64,000 nt of DNA from Yersinia artesiana. Lineage in GTDB: Bacteria > Pseudomonadota > Gammaproteobacteria > Enterobacterales > Enterobacteriaceae. Made by a program: the position numbers and the translations under genes. The notes under the pieces are model-generated. The model saw only the letters and a program-made list of their open reading frames with translations. It had not been told where the DNA came from and searched no databases. Below, in pieces: positions 11,931 through 22,671 of the stretch. The DNA lies in NCBI RefSeq assembly GCF_902726545.1, contig NZ_CACVAD010000016.1:29673-93672 (forward strand), written 5' to 3'. The stretch's first letter is position 1, and every line of letters begins with the position of its first letter.

Positions 11931-13103
11931 ATGACAAGTCGTTGGGGCAAATACCTACTGAGTGGAATAATGATTGCCGTTCTGGCCGGTTGCCAATCTC
12001 GGCCAACCGATCGTGGGCAACAATATAAAGATGGGCGTTTGGAGCATCCACTGGAGCTGGTGAATGAGCCACACGCAACAGGTAAGCCAGTCAACGCCAA
12101 AGATTTCTCTGATCAGGTGAAAGTGATTAACCAATCTTCACCGGGTCTGTATAACCGCAACAGCAGTACATTCAATGCAGTAGAAAATTGGATGTTAGCC
12201 GGAGCAGATACCAGTAAGTTAAGCCTGTTTGGTTTGAATGCTTATCAGATGGAAGGTGTGGATAATTTCGGTAATGTACAATTTACCGGTTACTACACGC
12301 CGGTGCTTCAGGCCCGTTATACCCCACAAGGCGAATTCCGCCACCCACTTTATCGTATGCCTGCCAAAGGAAAGGGGCGTCTACCTGAGCGCGCAGCTAT
12401 ATATGCGGGCGCATTGGATAACAAAAATTTAGTTATTGCGTACACCAATTCGCTGGTAGATAACTTTATGATGGAGGTGCAGGGCAGTGGATATGTTGAT
12501 TATGGTGATGGGCGACCACTGACTTTCTTCGGCTATGCGGGGAAAAATGGTCATGCTTATCGCAGTATTGGCAAAGTGCTGATTGACCGTGGGGAAGTGG
12601 CGAAAGCGGATATGTCGATGCAAGCTATCCGTCATTGGGCTGAAACTCACAGTGAAGCTGAAGTTAGAGAGTTATTAGAGCAGAACCCATCCTTTGTCTT
12701 CTTCAAGCCGGAAATGTATGCGCCGGTGAAAGGAGCCAGTGCTGTGCCATTGATTGCCAAAGCCTCGGTTGCTTCTGATCGTTCACTGATCCCACCGGGC
12801 ACGACCCTGTTGGCCGAAGTTCCTTTATTGGATAATCAGGGTAAATTCACCGGGCAATATCAGATGCGTTTGATGGTGGCATTGGATGTCGGTGGCGCGA
12901 TTAAAGGCCAACATTTTGATATTTATCAGGGGATTGGTCACGAAGCAGGGCAAGCTGCTGGCTTCTATAACCATTATGGCCGCGTTTGGGTGTTAAAAAA
13001 TGCGCAAAGTAATGGGCCGCTGTTTACCGCTTATCAAAGTGGCAAAGCAACAGCTCAATCAGGCGATGGTTCCTCACTATTAGTCAGGAATCAAGGCCAG
13101 TAG
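11931..13103 (+). CDS. mltA: Membrane-bound lytic murein transglycosylase A
   Basis: 390 aa lipoprotein that cleaves peptidoglycan glycan strands with formation of 1,6-anhydroMurNAc. The ATG at 11931 follows AAGAGAAGG and opens a lipoprotein signal ending in LAGC, with the lipidated Cys at residue 21; the open frame reaches further upstream but without a signal. The MltA and 3D domains follow, with VQGSGYVDYGDG and the C-terminal VALDVGGAIKG-HFDIYQG segment carrying the catalytic Asp region. Confidence 0.95.
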   Translation: MTSRWGKYLLSGIMIAVLAGCQSRPTDRGQQYKDGRLEHPLELVNEPHATGKPVNAKDFSDQVKVINQSSPGLYNRNSSTFNAVENWMLAGADTSKLSLFGLNAYQMEGVDNFGNVQFTGYYTPVLQARYTPQGEFRHPLYRMPAKGKGRLPERAAIYAGALDNKNLVIAYTNSLVDNFMMEVQGSGYVDYGDGRPLTFFGYAGKNGHAYRSIGKVLIDRGEVAKADMSMQAIRHWAETHSEAEVRELLEQNPSFVFFKPEMYAPVKGASAVPLIAKASVASDRSLIPPGTTLLAEVPLLDNQGKFTGQYQMRLMVALDVGGAIKGQHFDIYQGIGHEAGQAAGFYNHYGRVWVLKNAQSNGPLFTAYQSGKATAQSGDGSSLLVRNQGQ

Positions 13104-13138
13104 GTCAGCGGTTGATGTGATTGATTCTACTCTTTCTC

Positions 13139-13160
13139 AGGCGGCCAATTGGCCGCTTTT
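13139..13160 (+). terminator. mltA terminator
   Basis: The palindrome GCGGCCAATTGGCCGC (13141-13156) is followed by TTTTG, 38 bp after the mltA stop. Strong intrinsic terminator on the plus strand. Confidence 0.8.
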
Positions 13161-13217
13161 GTATTCGTATTATTTCTACAGGCTATAAAGGTAATCAGTT
13201 ATGAAGGTAACAAGTCT

Positions 13218-14027
13218 ATGAACACAGCCTATTCCGACGCTTATCTACAGCGATTTGGTGGCATTGCTCGCCTTTATGGGCAGCAAGCGCTGACACTTTT
13301 TTCGCAGGCGCATATTTGTGTTATCGGTATCGGTGGCGTGGGTTCATGGGCGGCTGAAGCGCTAGCGCGTACAGGTATTGGTGCGATCACCTTGATTGAT
13401 ATGGATGATGTTTGCGTCACAAATACTAATCGCCAGATCCATGCTTTACGCAGCAATGTCGGCCAGGCTAAAACAGAAGTGATGGCAGAACGTATTTTAG
13501 CTATCAATCCTGAATGCCAAGTGACTTGTATTGATGATTTTATTACTGCGGATAATGTTGCGGAGCTTTTAGATAAAAACTTTAGCTATGTTATTGATGC
13601 TATTGATAGTGTTCGCCCCAAGGCAGCACTGCTGTCCTATTGCCGCCGGTATAAAATCCCGGTAGTGACCACTGGTGGTGCCGGCGGGCAAATTGATCCG
13701 ACTCGCATTGAGGTAGTGGATCTGGCGAAAACCATTCAGGATCCGTTAGCGGCGAAGTTACGTGAAAGGCTAAAAAGTGATTTTAACGTAGTGAAAAACA
13801 GCAAAGGTAAATTGGGAATCGACTGTGTGTTCTCCAGCGAGCCATTAGTTTACCCGCAAAGTGATGGTTCGGTGTGCGCGTCGCGTAGCACGGCTGAAGG
13901 GCCGAAGAAGATGGATTGCACCTCAGGTTTTGGTTCGGCTACCATGGTCACCGCCACGTTTGGCTTTGTTGCCGTTTCTCATGCATTGAAGAAAATGATG
14001 GCGAAAGCCGCCCGTCAGGGGCAGTAG
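13218..14027 (+). CDS. tcdA: tRNA threonylcarbamoyladenosine dehydratase
   Basis: 269 aa E1/ThiF-family enzyme (also CsdL, YgdL) that cyclises t6A37 to ct6A in tRNAs reading ANN codons, ATP-dependently. The nucleotide-binding GIGGVGSWAAEALAR lies near residue 40, followed by DMDDVCVTNTNRQ. The ATG at 13218 aligns with the E. coli start; the frame is open further upstream, but that sequence (FVFVLFLQAI) does not belong to the family. Convergent with csdE/csdA, the sulfur-transfer pair that works with TcdA. Confidence 0.95.
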   Translation: MNTAYSDAYLQRFGGIARLYGQQALTLFSQAHICVIGIGGVGSWAAEALARTGIGAITLIDMDDVCVTNTNRQIHALRSNVGQAKTEVMAERILAINPECQVTCIDDFITADNVAELLDKNFSYVIDAIDSVRPKAALLSYCRRYKIPVVTTGGAGGQIDPTRIEVVDLAKTIQDPLAAKLRERLKSDFNVVKNSKGKLGIDCVFSSEPLVYPQSDGSVCASRSTAEGPKKMDCTSGFGSATMVTATFGFVAVSHALKKMMAKAARQGQ

Positions 14028-14030
14028 CCA

Positions 14031-14468
14031 TCATTGCACATATTTAGCCGCAATCGCCCGCACACCCTGCGCCAGTGCTTGTAAACCGCTGGCGCGCGAG
14101 GTGCTTAATTGCTGCCGTAACCCCAATTGGTCAAACAGTGCCAAGGGATCTTCTGCCAGTACCTGCTGCGGGGTTTTGCCTTCCACCGCAGTCAGAATAA
14201 CGACCAGCAACCCACGAACAATGCGGCCCTCGCTATCACCGTAGAAATGTAAACGACCATCCGGTAAGCACTCATGACCCAGCCACACTCGGTTTTCACA
14301 CCCCGTTAGCTCCAGTTCATTTTGTTTTAATGCTTCGGGCAATGGCGGAAGTTGTTTGGCCAGCAGGATTAACTGGCGGTAGCGGTCTTCCCACTGTTTA
14401 TAAGCACTAAATGTCTTAAGCAGATGGGCGGCAGTAATATCGTGACCAAACGGGTGTGGGGCTATCAT
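14031..14468 (-). CDS. csdE: Sulfur acceptor protein CsdE (SufE-like)
   Basis: 145 aa. Accepts persulfide sulfur from the cysteine desulfurase CsdA and passes it on, including to the TcdA system. The acceptor Cys is C57 in [11 protein letters not shown], the SufE family motif. The chosen ATG at 14468 is preceded by AAGAGA on the minus strand; a longer reading frame exists upstream but would overlap csdA. It starts 23 bp after the csdA stop, so the two form an operon. Three bases separate its stop from that of tcdA. Confidence 0.93.
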   Translation of the reverse strand: MIAPHPFGHDITAAHLLKTFSAYKQWEDRYRQLILLAKQLPPLPEALKQNELELTGCENRVWLGHECLPDGRLHFYGDSEGRIVRGLLVVILTAVEGKTPQQVLAEDPLALFDQLGLRQQLSTSRASGLQALAQGVRAIAAKYVQ

Positions 14469-14491
14469 TATTTTTTCTCTTATTAACGACG

Positions 14492-15697
14492 TTAATCTTG
14501 CAATAATTCCAGAGCCTTGGCGATCGCCGAACACAAAGTATCAACGTCGTTTTCTGTATTATAAGGCGCAAATGATGCGCGCAGGCTGCCACTGACTCCT
14601 AGCGCCGCCATTAGTGGCTGAGCACAATGTTGCCCAGCACGCAGCGCGATCCCTTGTTCTGCCAGTAACGTCACTAAATCGCTGTGATGAACGCCATCAA
14701 AAGTGAATGCTAACAAGCTTGCTTGCTGGCAGCGGAAGCTACGAAAACCGGGCAATTGAGCCAGTTTATTCTCCGCTAACGTCGCCAGATTTTGGCTATA
14801 AGCTTCGGCCTCGTCCAGGTCGATATGTTCGAGCCAGCTAAGCACGGCCGATAAACCAATCACGCCAGCAATATTAGGAGTGCCAGCTTCAAAGCGGTAG
14901 GGCACTTCGTGGGGGGTAAAACCGCCGAATGAGGCATGAGTTAGCATTTTACCGCCGCCTTGCCAGGCAGGCATTTCTTTTAGCAGTTCAGCTTTGCCAT
15001 ACAGTACGCCAATACCGGTTGGCCCATACAATTTGTGGGCGGAAAAAGCATAAAAATCAATATCAAGTGCTTGAACATCTGCGGGACTATGAACAATACC
15101 TTGCGCGCCATCGACCATAACAATACAGCCATGTTGATGGGCGAGTTCAATGGCTTCTGCTAATTGTGGACTACCGCCTGTCACATTAGACATCTGACCC
15201 AGCGCTAATATGCGGGTTTTATTGCTAAATAACTGCGGCAATAACGATAGGTTGGGCAGATGATCCAAGTCGATCGGCAACTTAATGATTCGGGCACCTG
15301 TTTGTTCGGCAACCATAATCCAGGGTATTAAGTTGGCATGATGTTCTGCTTCACTAACAATGATTTCATCCCCGGCTTGTAGGCGTGGGCGAGCATAACT
15401 TTGTGCTACCAAATTAATGGCTTCGGTTGTGCCGCGAGTCCAAACAATATCTTCTGCGTCTGGCGCATTGATAAAGTCAGCTACCTGCTGGCGGGCCTCT
15501 TCAAAACGAGCAGTCAATGACAACGCCGATTGGTGTTGACTGCGATGCACTGTTGCGGCGTCTTGCTGATAAAATAACTGTGTTGCTTCAATCATGGCGC
15601 GTGGTTTCAGGGCCGTCGCTGCGCTGTCCAGATAGATTATTTCATCATTAATTGCCGGGAATTCCTGGCGAAAATCCGTTGGATTAAAAGACTTCAT
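14492..15697 (-). CDS. csdA: Cysteine desulfurase CsdA
   Basis: 401 aa, PLP-dependent, converts cysteine to alanine and enzyme-bound persulfide. The PLP lysine is K222 in [11 protein letters not shown] and the persulfide Cys is C358 in RAGQHCAQP, both at the positions seen in the E. coli protein. The start at 15697 gives the family length; the frame is open to 15781 but the extra 28 residues (MPATKAIS) look like non-coding upstream sequence. First gene of csdA-csdE, divergent from ygdI. Confidence 0.95.
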   Translation of the reverse strand: MKSFNPTDFRQEFPAINDEIIYLDSAATALKPRAMIEATQLFYQQDAATVHRSQHQSALSLTARFEEARQQVADFINAPDAEDIVWTRGTTEAINLVAQSYARPRLQAGDEIIVSEAEHHANLIPWIMVAEQTGARIIKLPIDLDHLPNLSLLPQLFSNKTRILALGQMSNVTGGSPQLAEAIELAHQHGCIVMVDGAQGIVHSPADVQALDIDFYAFSAHKLYGPTGIGVLYGKAELLKEMPAWQGGGKMLTHASFGGFTPHEVPYRFEAGTPNIAGVIGLSAVLSWLEHIDLDEAEAYSQNLATLAENKLAQLPGFRSFRCQQASLLAFTFDGVHHSDLVTLLAEQGIALRAGQHCAQPLMAALGVSGSLRASFAPYNTENDVDTLCSAIAKALELLQD

Positions 15698-15879
15698 TCT
15701 GTTGTTCGCATCCTTTGGTTCACTTCGGAACTGTCTCATTTTAGCCACAATTAGCCTACTAATGGCCTTGGTGGCTGGCAATATGTCTCAAGAGGGTTAT
15801 GCTGAATAGTAACGGACATAACCATTTGTCTGGTAATGGAAACGATTTTTTTAGCATTTTAATCTGCAAGGAGTCACCC

Positions 15880-16101
15880 ATGAAAAAGACAGCTGCCGTA
15901 ATCTCTGCACTTATGCTCACTTTTACCTTAGCAGCCTGTTCAAGCAACTATGTCATGCACACTAATGATGGTCGCACTATCGTTGCTGATGGTAAACCTA
16001 AAGTAGATGATGAAACTGGCATGATAAGTTATATCGATGCCAATGGCACCGAACAGCAAATTAATCGTTCAGAAGTCAAAGAAATGGCTGAAGGCAAGTA
16101 G
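15880..16101 (+). CDS. ygdI: YgdI-type small lipoprotein (DUF903)
   Basis: 73 aa. A perfect AAGGAG lies 6 nt before the ATG. The lipoprotein signal MKKTAAVISALML ends in LAAC with Cys at residue 20, followed by SSNYVMHTNDGRTIV and a short SH3-like domain characteristic of the YgdI/YgdR family. Function unknown; small outer-membrane lipoprotein by inference. Its position between csdA and gcvB/gcvA is conserved in enterobacteria. Confidence 0.93.
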   Translation: MKKTAAVISALMLTFTLAACSSNYVMHTNDGRTIVADGKPKVDDETGMISYIDANGTEQQINRSEVKEMAEGK

Positions 16102-16250
16102 TTAAGCCGTGAAGTTGTTCTCAAAAAGAAGCCTGATCCGGTTTGGAAACCCGCTACAACAACTTAAATTTAAGCATAACTATGTGCAATGCAAAGTGGC
16201 GCTTACATTTAGTTTTTGAAAAGAAATAAGCGGGCTCTGAAAATAAGGCC

Positions 16251-16454
16251 AAAAAAAAGCACCGCGAAAATAGCGGTGCTGCATAAAATCACTATGGACA
16301 GACAGGGTAAATGTACAGGAAGTGAAAAAAAACAGTAGCTTAGCTACTATGTCTGGTACACCAGACCATTTGCAAACACAACATCACAACCACAAAGCCA
16401 AAAGCAATTCAGTACCTGGATACTAAACCTACTTTTCGTTCCGGCTTGGGAAGT
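16251..16454 (-). ncRNA. gcvB: GcvB small regulatory RNA
   Basis: About 204 nt on the minus strand, divergent from gcvA. It begins ACTTCCCAAGCCGGAACG, carries the GU-rich seed region R1 (minus strand of 16372-16395, TTGTGGTTGTGATGTTG), the conserved second seed CACTTCCTGTACATTTACCC (minus strand of about 16302-16326), and ends in the hairpin GCACCGC/GCGGTGC plus eight T residues (16251-16279). GcvB pairs through Hfq with mRNAs for amino-acid and peptide transporters. Compared with E. coli from memory, R1 lacks one GTTGTTGT-like unit. The 149 bp between ygdI and this RNA show no other feature. Confidence 0.96.
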
Positions 16455-16460
16455 GCCGCC

Positions 16461-16489
16461 ACTATAGGTATTTGCTGGCGCATCATCAA
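16461..16489 (-). promoter_or_regulatory. gcvB promoter
   Basis: Minus-strand -35 TTGATG (16484-16489) and -10 TATAGT (16461-16466) with a 17-bp spacer end 6 nt before the inferred 5' end of GcvB at 16454. The region up to the gcvA start at 16582 must also hold the gcvA promoter and the GcvA binding sites; these are not resolved by eye. Confidence 0.8.
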
Positions 16490-16581
16490 CGGACAATTTA
16501 TAATGTCTCGGATTACAAAAACTAATAAGTAAACAAAGGGTTTCATCTGAAGATGAGCCGTTATAAAAAAGTATCCAATTC

Positions 16582-17499
16582 ATGTCAAAACGATTACCAC
16601 CACTGAACGCCTTGCGGGTCTTCGATGCGGCCGCACGCCACCTGAGTTTTACTAAAGCGGCTGATGAATTATTTGTCACGCAAGCCGCGGTTAGCCACCA
16701 GATAAAGTCACTGGAGGATTTTCTCGGACTAAAACTGTTCCGTCGGCGTAACCGTTCTTTGCTGCTGACCGAAGAAGGGCAGAGTTATTACCTCGATATC
16801 AAAGAGATTTTTACCTCCATCAATGAAGCCACTCGCAAATTGCAGGCACGCAGCGCGAAAGGTGCTCTGACCGTCAGTCTTCCCCCCAGTTTTGCTATCC
16901 AATGGTTGGTTCCTCGTCTGTCCGGATTTAATGCGGCTTATCCGGGCATTGATGTCAGAATTCAGGCGGTAGACCGGGAAGAGGATAAACTCGCTGATGA
17001 TGTCGATGTGGCGATATTTTATGGTCGGGGAAATTGGACCGGTTTGCGTACTGAACGCCTGTATGCCGAATTTTTGCTTCCAGTTTGTGCTCCCAGCCTG
17101 CTAATGGGCGAGAATGGATTAAAAGTACCGGCAGATCTGGCTAATCACACCTTGTTGCATGATACTTCCCGCCGGGATTGGATGGCGTATACCCGTCAAT
17201 TGGGGGTACCGCAGATTAATGTGCAGCAAGGCCCAATATTCAGCCACAGTGCGATGGTGGTTCAGGCTGCTGTTCATGGTCAAGGTATTGCGTTGGTGAA
17301 TAACGTTATGGCGCAATCTGAGATTGAAGCGGGTCGATTGGTGTGCCCGTTTAGTGATGTGCTAGTGAGTAAAAATGCTTTTTATCTGGTTTGTCATGAC
17401 AGTCAGGCAGAACTGGGTAAAATAGCCGCCTTTCGTCAGTGGATATTGGCAAGAGCGGCTAGCGAACAGGAAAAGCTGCGTTTTCGCTACGAAAACTAA
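16582..17499 (+). CDS. gcvA: LysR-type regulator GcvA
   Basis: 305 aa. DNA-binding activator/repressor of the glycine cleavage operon and activator of gcvB. The N-terminal winged helix-turn-helix (LNALRVFDAAARHLSFTKAA, then VTQAAVSHQIKSLE) covers residues about 8-50, followed by the LysR substrate-binding domain. The start MSKRLPPLNALR matches the family. Divergent from gcvB, the classical arrangement. Confidence 0.95.
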   Translation: MSKRLPPLNALRVFDAAARHLSFTKAADELFVTQAAVSHQIKSLEDFLGLKLFRRRNRSLLLTEEGQSYYLDIKEIFTSINEATRKLQARSAKGALTVSLPPSFAIQWLVPRLSGFNAAYPGIDVRIQAVDREEDKLADDVDVAIFYGRGNWTGLRTERLYAEFLLPVCAPSLLMGENGLKVPADLANHTLLHDTSRRDWMAYTRQLGVPQINVQQGPIFSHSAMVVQAAVHGQGIALVNNVMAQSEIEAGRLVCPFSDVLVSKNAFYLVCHDSQAELGKIAAFRQWILARAASEQEKLRFRYEN

Positions 17500-17541
17500 T
17501 TTTACTCGTTCCCAGACGATATCAATTCAAGGTTAATGGCG

Positions 17542-17937
17542 ATGAATGGTCGTGTAATGCTGATATTTGCCGCTCTGAGCGGTTTTTTCTATGTTGCTTT
17601 CGGTGCCTTTGGTGCTCATGTATTGAATGCCTCTTTAGGGCCGAATGAAATGGCCTGGATCCGCACCGGGCTGGAGTATCAGGGGTTCCATACATTGGCG
17701 ATCCTGGCACTCGCTGTTGCCATGCAACGGCAGATAAGTATTTGGTTTTATTGGAGTGGAGCCTTGTTAGCGCTCGGAACGCTACTCTTTAGTGGCAGTT
17801 TATACTGCCTGGCTCTATCGCACCTGAAATTGTGGGTATATATCACGCCAGTGGGCGGAGTATGTTTTCTGGCGGGATGGATTTTGATGTTGGTTGGCGC
17901 GCTGCGTCTAAGAAAAAGGGCAGAACGCCATGAATAA
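17542..17937 (+). CDS. ygdD: YgdD inner-membrane protein (DUF423)
   Basis: 131 aa with four predicted membrane segments ([69 protein letters not shown]). Function unknown. Two in-frame ATGs, 17536 and 17542, are available; AAGG at 17529-17532 is 9 nt from the second but only 3 nt from the first, so the second is preferred, also giving the E. coli length. It overlaps rlmM by 8 bp, so the two are translationally coupled. Confidence 0.88.
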   Translation: MNGRVMLIFAALSGFFYVAFGAFGAHVLNASLGPNEMAWIRTGLEYQGFHTLAILALAVAMQRQISIWFYWSGALLALGTLLFSGSLYCLALSHLKLWVYITPVGGVCFLAGWILMLVGALRLRKRAERHE

Positions 17938-19036
17938 TAAAATTGCTTTATATTGCCGCTCAGGTTTTGAGAAAGAGTGTGCGGCGGAAATTACCGCCAA
18001 AGCAGCACAGCTCGAAATCTTTGGTTTCGCGCGGGTAAAAGAAAATAGCGGTTATGTGCTGTTTGAATGCTATCAGTTGGAAGATGCGGATCGTTTGATT
18101 CGTGAAGTGCCATTCCGCGAATTGATTTTCGCCCGCCAAATGATGGTTGTGGGCGAGCTACTGAAAGACTTACCGCCGGAAGATCGCGTATCACCAATTG
18201 TTGGTATGCTAACCGGTGTTGTCGAGAAAGCCGGTGAACTGCGCGTTGAAGTTGCTGATACCAATGAAAGCAAAGAGTTACTTAAGTTTTGCCGTAAGTT
18301 GACGGTGCCGTTGCGTAATGCAATGCGTGAGCAAAAAATTCTGTCTGCTCGTGAGAACCCTCATCGGCCAGTGGTGCATGTATTCTTTATTGCATCGGGT
18401 TGTTGTTATGTTGGTTATTCTTATAGCAACAATAACTCTCCGTTCTACATGGGTATTCCGCGCCTTAAGTTCCCATCTGATGCGCCAAGCCGTTCAACTC
18501 TTAAACTGGAAGAAGCTTTCCATGTGTTTATCCCCGCAGACGAATGGGAAGAGCGTTTAGCCAGTGGTATGCATGCTGTCGATTTAGGCGCTTGTCCCGG
18601 TGGTTGGACTTATCAGTTAGTCCAACGAAGCATGATGGTTCAGGCCATTGATAATGGTTCTATGGCGCAAAGTTTGATGGATACCGGGCAGGTTACGCAT
18701 CATCGTGTGGATGGCTTTAAATATGAACCAACACGCAGCAATATTTACTGGTTAGTGTGCGATATGGTGGAGAAACCGGCCAAAGTCACGCAACTCATTA
18801 TCAAATGGCTGGTCAATGGTTGGTGCCGCGAGGCAATTTTTAATCTGAAGTTACCGATGAAAAAACGTTTTGAAGTTGTTTCGGAGAATCTGGAAATGAT
18901 TGATGAACAGCTAAAAGAAAATGGTATTAATGCCCATATTCAGGCTAAGCAACTCTATCATGACCGCGAAGAAGTTACGGTGCATGTGCGGCGTATTTGG
19001 TCTGGTGTGCCGGGCCGCCGTGATGAGCGTTTTTAA
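17930..19036 (+). CDS. rlmM: 23S rRNA 2'-O-ribose C2498 methyltransferase
   Basis: 368 aa SAM-dependent methyltransferase (YgdE). An N-terminal THUMP-like domain is followed by a Rossmann fold with the SAM motif [14 protein letters not shown] (near residue 220) and the [11 protein letters not shown] region of the catalytic tetrad. Start ATG lies within the 3' end of ygdD. Followed by an ERIC element and a hairpin terminator. Confidence 0.94.
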   Translation: MNNKIALYCRSGFEKECAAEITAKAAQLEIFGFARVKENSGYVLFECYQLEDADRLIREVPFRELIFARQMMVVGELLKDLPPEDRVSPIVGMLTGVVEKAGELRVEVADTNESKELLKFCRKLTVPLRNAMREQKILSARENPHRPVVHVFFIASGCCYVGYSYSNNNSPFYMGIPRLKFPSDAPSRSTLKLEEAFHVFIPADEWEERLASGMHAVDLGACPGGWTYQLVQRSMMVQAIDNGSMAQSLMDTGQVTHHRVDGFKYEPTRSNIYWLVCDMVEKPAKVTQLIIKWLVNGWCREAIFNLKLPMKKRFEVVSENLEMIDEQLKENGINAHIQAKQLYHDREEVTVHVRRIWSGVPGRRDERF

Positions 19037-19048
19037 AATTTGGTGATA

Positions 19049-19175
<127 letters not shown>

Positions 19176-19179
19176 CACG

Positions 19180-19206
19180 CAAAGGGCCAGTTGGCCCCTT
19201 GTTTTT
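19180..19206. terminator. Convergent rlmM/xni terminator
   Basis: AAGGGCCAGTTGGCCCCTT followed on the plus strand by GTTTTT: a near-perfect hairpin with one bulged base, downstream of the ERIC element and 10 bp before the xni stop. On the minus strand it ends in CCTTTGCG, so it may also serve xni. Confidence 0.75.
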
Positions 19207-19215
19207 ATGCTGACA

Positions 19216-19971
19216 TCACCGATTCAAACGTAGCTGCTGCAAGTTACCACTTAATGGCAAATCAGTTTTCAGTGTCGCTATTCGTTTGCAAATAAAGGCC
19301 ATTTCCTGATGCTGTTGCAACTTTTTACGCCATTTCTCTGGCACCGAGTCTAGCTCTTGATAGAGTTCCTCCAGATTGCTGGCTTGTTGCAATAATAGCG
19401 CGGCAGTTTTTGCTCCAATACCGGCGACTCCCGGAATTTTACTGCTACTGATCCCGGCAAGCCCCCAGTAGTCAGGTAATTGGTGCGGCAAAACGCCAAA
19501 CTCCTGCTTGACGAACGGCATATCCAACCAGCGTTTTTGGAAGTAATCGCGAATCTGAACATTCGGTGCCAATAGTTGGCAATAGCCTTTGTCGGTTGAA
19601 ACAATAGTAACTTGATGCCCGGCCCCACCAATTTTTATTGCCAACGTTGCAGCAAGGTCATCCGCTTCATGGCCCGGCGAACTCCAGCAATTAACTCCCA
19701 ATGAGTGAAATGCTTCACGGATCAGCGGCATTTCTTGTTGCAGATTATCTGGCATCGGTGAGCGGCCCGCTTTGTAATCAGGTAGAGCCTGATGACGCCA
19801 ACTATCCGAACGGTCATCTTCATCAAAAACGGCGACAGCATGTGTTGGTTGGCTATGTGAAATAAGCTGTTGCAGCGCATGCTGACAAGCATTCACACAA
19901 GGTGAACCTTGCACCGCATGAATGCGGCGAATCAGATTAAGGGCATCGACAATAAGAAGGTGGATTTGCAT
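19216..19971 (-). CDS. xni: Flap endonuclease Xni (ExoIX)
   Basis: 251 aa, homologous to the 5'-nuclease domain of DNA polymerase I. Metal-binding acidic clusters are visible in LIVDALNL (near residue 10), [15 protein letters not shown] and [12 protein letters not shown], followed by a helix-hairpin-helix region [11 protein letters not shown]. Processes flap or branched DNA. Start ATG at 19971. The 143 bp to the ppnN stop hold a short dyad (CCTATCCCATAGG, 19986-19998) and nothing else recognised. Confidence 0.93.
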   Translation of the reverse strand: MQIHLLIVDALNLIRRIHAVQGSPCVNACQHALQQLISHSQPTHAVAVFDEDDRSDSWRHQALPDYKAGRSPMPDNLQQEMPLIREAFHSLGVNCWSSPGHEADDLAATLAIKIGGAGHQVTIVSTDKGYCQLLAPNVQIRDYFQKRWLDMPFVKQEFGVLPHQLPDYWGLAGISSSKIPGVAGIGAKTAALLLQQASNLEELYQELDSVPEKWRKKLQQHQEMAFICKRIATLKTDLPLSGNLQQLRLNR

Positions 19972-20114
19972 GAACGGTCTTAAAACCTATCCCATAGGGG
20001 TTATTTATTGGCCCTGCTTTGCTATAAAGAGCTAACCTAACAGTGCTCAAGTAACCTTCAGGTAGCGCCAGCCGAAAGTCCGTGCCAACGCTATCTCTGA
20101 GGGCTATTTATTCT

Positions 20115-21479
20115 TTAACTACAGATTTCATAGCAAGGTGTATAAGCACTGCCTGGTAACTTCATCCGCTGCTGGATAATAAAACCTTGCAACAGCTGGT
20201 CCATATGTTTCATTAGTAGAGGATCACCATGCAACTTGAATGGCCCGTGAGCTTCAATGGCATGGATACCCACTTCTTTGACGTTACCCGCCACAATGCC
20301 GGAGAAAGCGCGGCGTAATGCGGCAGCCAGCTTCTCAGGGGGTTGATTGTGGGATAAGTCCAGATTAGCCATGTTCTCATGAGTTGGCTCAAAAGGAAGC
20401 TGCAAGTCCGGTTCGATACGCATAGACCAGTTGAAGCTATAAGCATCACCGGTATTACGGCGATTTTCTTTCACCAATGGCATCGCTTTTTTCATCTGAC
20501 GAGCGACTTCATCTGGGTCATCAATAATTATCTGGTAGTATTTGCGTGCTTCATCACCCAGAGTGTTCATGATGAATTCATCCACGACTCTGAAATAATC
20601 AGCACTCTCTTTTGGCCCAGTTAGGATCAGGGGTAAAACCTGCTCCTTATTATGCGGGTTCATTAGAATACCTAACAAATAAAGCAACTCTTCTGCTGTT
20701 CCCACACCACCAGGGAAAATAATGATGCCGTGGGCGATACGAACAAAGGCCTCTAGCCGTTTCTCAATGTCTGGCATGATAATTAGTTCATTGACTAACG
20801 GGTTTGGTGGCTCTGCGGCAATGATTGACGGTTCGGTCATACCGATAAAGCGGCCTTGTCTGTAACGTTGTTGGGCATGACCCACTGCGGCACCTTTCAT
20901 CGGTGCTTCCATGGCTCCCGGCCCACAGCCGGTGCAGATATTCAATTCACGTAAACCCAGTTGACTGCCGACTTTGCGGGCATACAAGTATTCGGTTTCA
21001 CTGATTGAATGGCCGCCCCAGCACACAATCATATTGGGATCTTCGTCAAGATGTAGGGCTCGGGCATTACGCAAAATTGAAAAGACCAAATTGGTCAAAT
21101 GACTGGAGCTTTCCATATTCAGATGTTGGAAACGCCCGGCGTTTACGATTTGACCATTCACAAACAGAATATCACGCAAGACCGCAAACAGGTTTGCCTG
21201 CAAAGAGCGAATAATTTTACCATCAACAAAAGCATGCTCTGGTGGGTTAACCAGTTCGAGTTTTACACCGCGTTCGCGGCGCAGGACATTGATATCAAAG
21301 GTTTCATTGCGAGATAAAAGCTCTTTGCTGTTATCGGTCAGGCTACCTGAGTTGAGCACAGCCAATGAGCAATTACGGAATAAGCGGTACAGATCACTGC
21401 TGGCTGTACGTTTGAGCATATCCACTTCGAGCTGTGATAACAGATCCATTGAGCCAAGTGGGCTGACATGTGTAATCAA
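20115..21479 (-). CDS. ppnN: Nucleotide 5'-monophosphate nucleosidase PpnN
   Basis: 454 aa (YgdH), a LOG-family enzyme that cleaves purine/pyrimidine nucleotides to base plus ribose 5-phosphate and is alarmone-regulated in E. coli. The nucleotide-binding [14 protein letters not shown] motif is intact. The start is TTG at 21479-21477 (minus strand AAAGGAGTAACTTTG), giving the peptide (M)[11 protein letters not shown] and the same length as E. coli. The frame is open further upstream to an ATG at 21572, but that extension lacks family similarity and a comparable ribosome site. Confidence 0.93.
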   Translation of the reverse strand: MITHVSPLGSMDLLSQLEVDMLKRTASSDLYRLFRNCSLAVLNSGSLTDNSKELLSRNETFDINVLRRERGVKLELVNPPEHAFVDGKIIRSLQANLFAVLRDILFVNGQIVNAGRFQHLNMESSSHLTNLVFSILRNARALHLDEDPNMIVCWGGHSISETEYLYARKVGSQLGLRELNICTGCGPGAMEAPMKGAAVGHAQQRYRQGRFIGMTEPSIIAAEPPNPLVNELIIMPDIEKRLEAFVRIAHGIIIFPGGVGTAEELLYLLGILMNPHNKEQVLPLILTGPKESADYFRVVDEFIMNTLGDEARKYYQIIIDDPDEVARQMKKAMPLVKENRRNTGDAYSFNWSMRIEPDLQLPFEPTHENMANLDLSHNQPPEKLAAALRRAFSGIVAGNVKEVGIHAIEAHGPFKLHGDPLLMKHMDQLLQGFIIQQRMKLPGSAYTPCYEICS

Positions 21480-21692
21480 AGTTACTCCTTTACACCCCAA
21501 GGGGTGGTAGTGCCTGAGTATCAGAGTGCTGCTTTCTGTGTTCCGTGGAATATCAGAGAGGCCACTAAGCATCCATTACTGATTTTTATACTGAAAATAA
21601 CATAAGGAACCTATAAATAACCTTAACGTCGTCGCTCACTTTTTGCCAATACTAACGTGCTGCTGGTGATAAAGTTGCGCAGGTGTCCGCAT

Positions 21693-22538
21693 TTATTGTC
21701 GCGCCAGGCGGCCGGTCGATGGCACAAAATCAGTATTGGAACGCCATGGATTGATATCCAGCCCTCCGCGACGGGTATAGCGCGCATAAACTGACAGTGT
21801 ATCAGGCCGGCAGAAACGCATAATGTCATTGAAAATGCGTTCGACACACTGCTCGTGAAACTCATTATGATGACGGAAAGAGATCAGATAGCGCAGTAAG
21901 GCTTCGCGGTTAATTTGCGGGCCACTGTAGCTGATTTGGACTGAGCCCCAATCTGGTTGGTGAGTTATCAGACAGTTAGATTTAAGCAAGTGGCTGACCA
22001 GGCTCTCTTCTACGCGGTTTTTACCCGCAGCATTTTGCAGATAATCGGCATTGAACTCATAGCTATCGATACGAATATCTTGCTCATCCAGACATTCTCC
22101 CGCGAAGTTGGCTATCGGTTGATGCGTCATTTCATCCAGATGGTATAGCGTGACACTCACTTCTCCTTGGGCACAGGCGGATAAATCCTGTTGCAAAGTG
22201 GTGCGTACACTTTCCCAGTCAGTAAATGCAGTTTGATTAAAACTGTTGAGGTAAAGTTTAAAGCTTTTTGACTCAATGAGATTAACGCTATCCGCATTTA
22301 GGCTAATTTCACCCACAGCAACTTGTGGTAAGCCCTTACTGTTTAGCCAGGATAGCTCATATAACGTCCAGATATCAGCACCATGAAAGGGCAGGTTATC
22401 GGGATATAAACCGAGAGGTTCGCGGTTCATACTGCGTGGCACGGCCTGCAATAAGGTCACGTCGTAGTGATCACAATACGCGGTGGGTTTGCCTAGCGTC
22501 AGTTCCGCCAGAGCCTTGTGGTCTTGATATGAAGACAT
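21693..22538 (-). CDS. queF: NADPH-dependent 7-cyano-7-deazaguanine reductase
   Basis: 281 aa, the long (two T-fold) form. Reduces preQ0 to preQ1 in queuosine biosynthesis. The QueF signature [15 protein letters not shown] starts near residue 89; the catalytic Cys is C189 ([13 protein letters not shown]), with D196 nearby. Divergent from syd. The roughly 210 bp down to the ppnN start show no clear feature. Confidence 0.95.
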   Translation of the reverse strand: MSSYQDHKALAELTLGKPTAYCDHYDVTLLQAVPRSMNREPLGLYPDNLPFHGADIWTLYELSWLNSKGLPQVAVGEISLNADSVNLIESKSFKLYLNSFNQTAFTDWESVRTTLQQDLSACAQGEVSVTLYHLDEMTHQPIANFAGECLDEQDIRIDSYEFNADYLQNAAGKNRVEESLVSHLLKSNCLITHQPDWGSVQISYSGPQINREALLRYLISFRHHNEFHEQCVERIFNDIMRFCRPDTLSVYARYTRRGGLDINPWRSNTDFVPSTGRLARQ

Positions 22539-22671
22539 GCTGTTACCATGATGAGAGAAAGGTACAATAGCTGTAGTTTATCAATTTATGCCGCGTTTAA
22601 CTGCATTTCTAAGTAGGGCAACGCCTTTTACCTTGGTGCAGCGCAAGTCGCCGCGATACAGAGAATTAACA

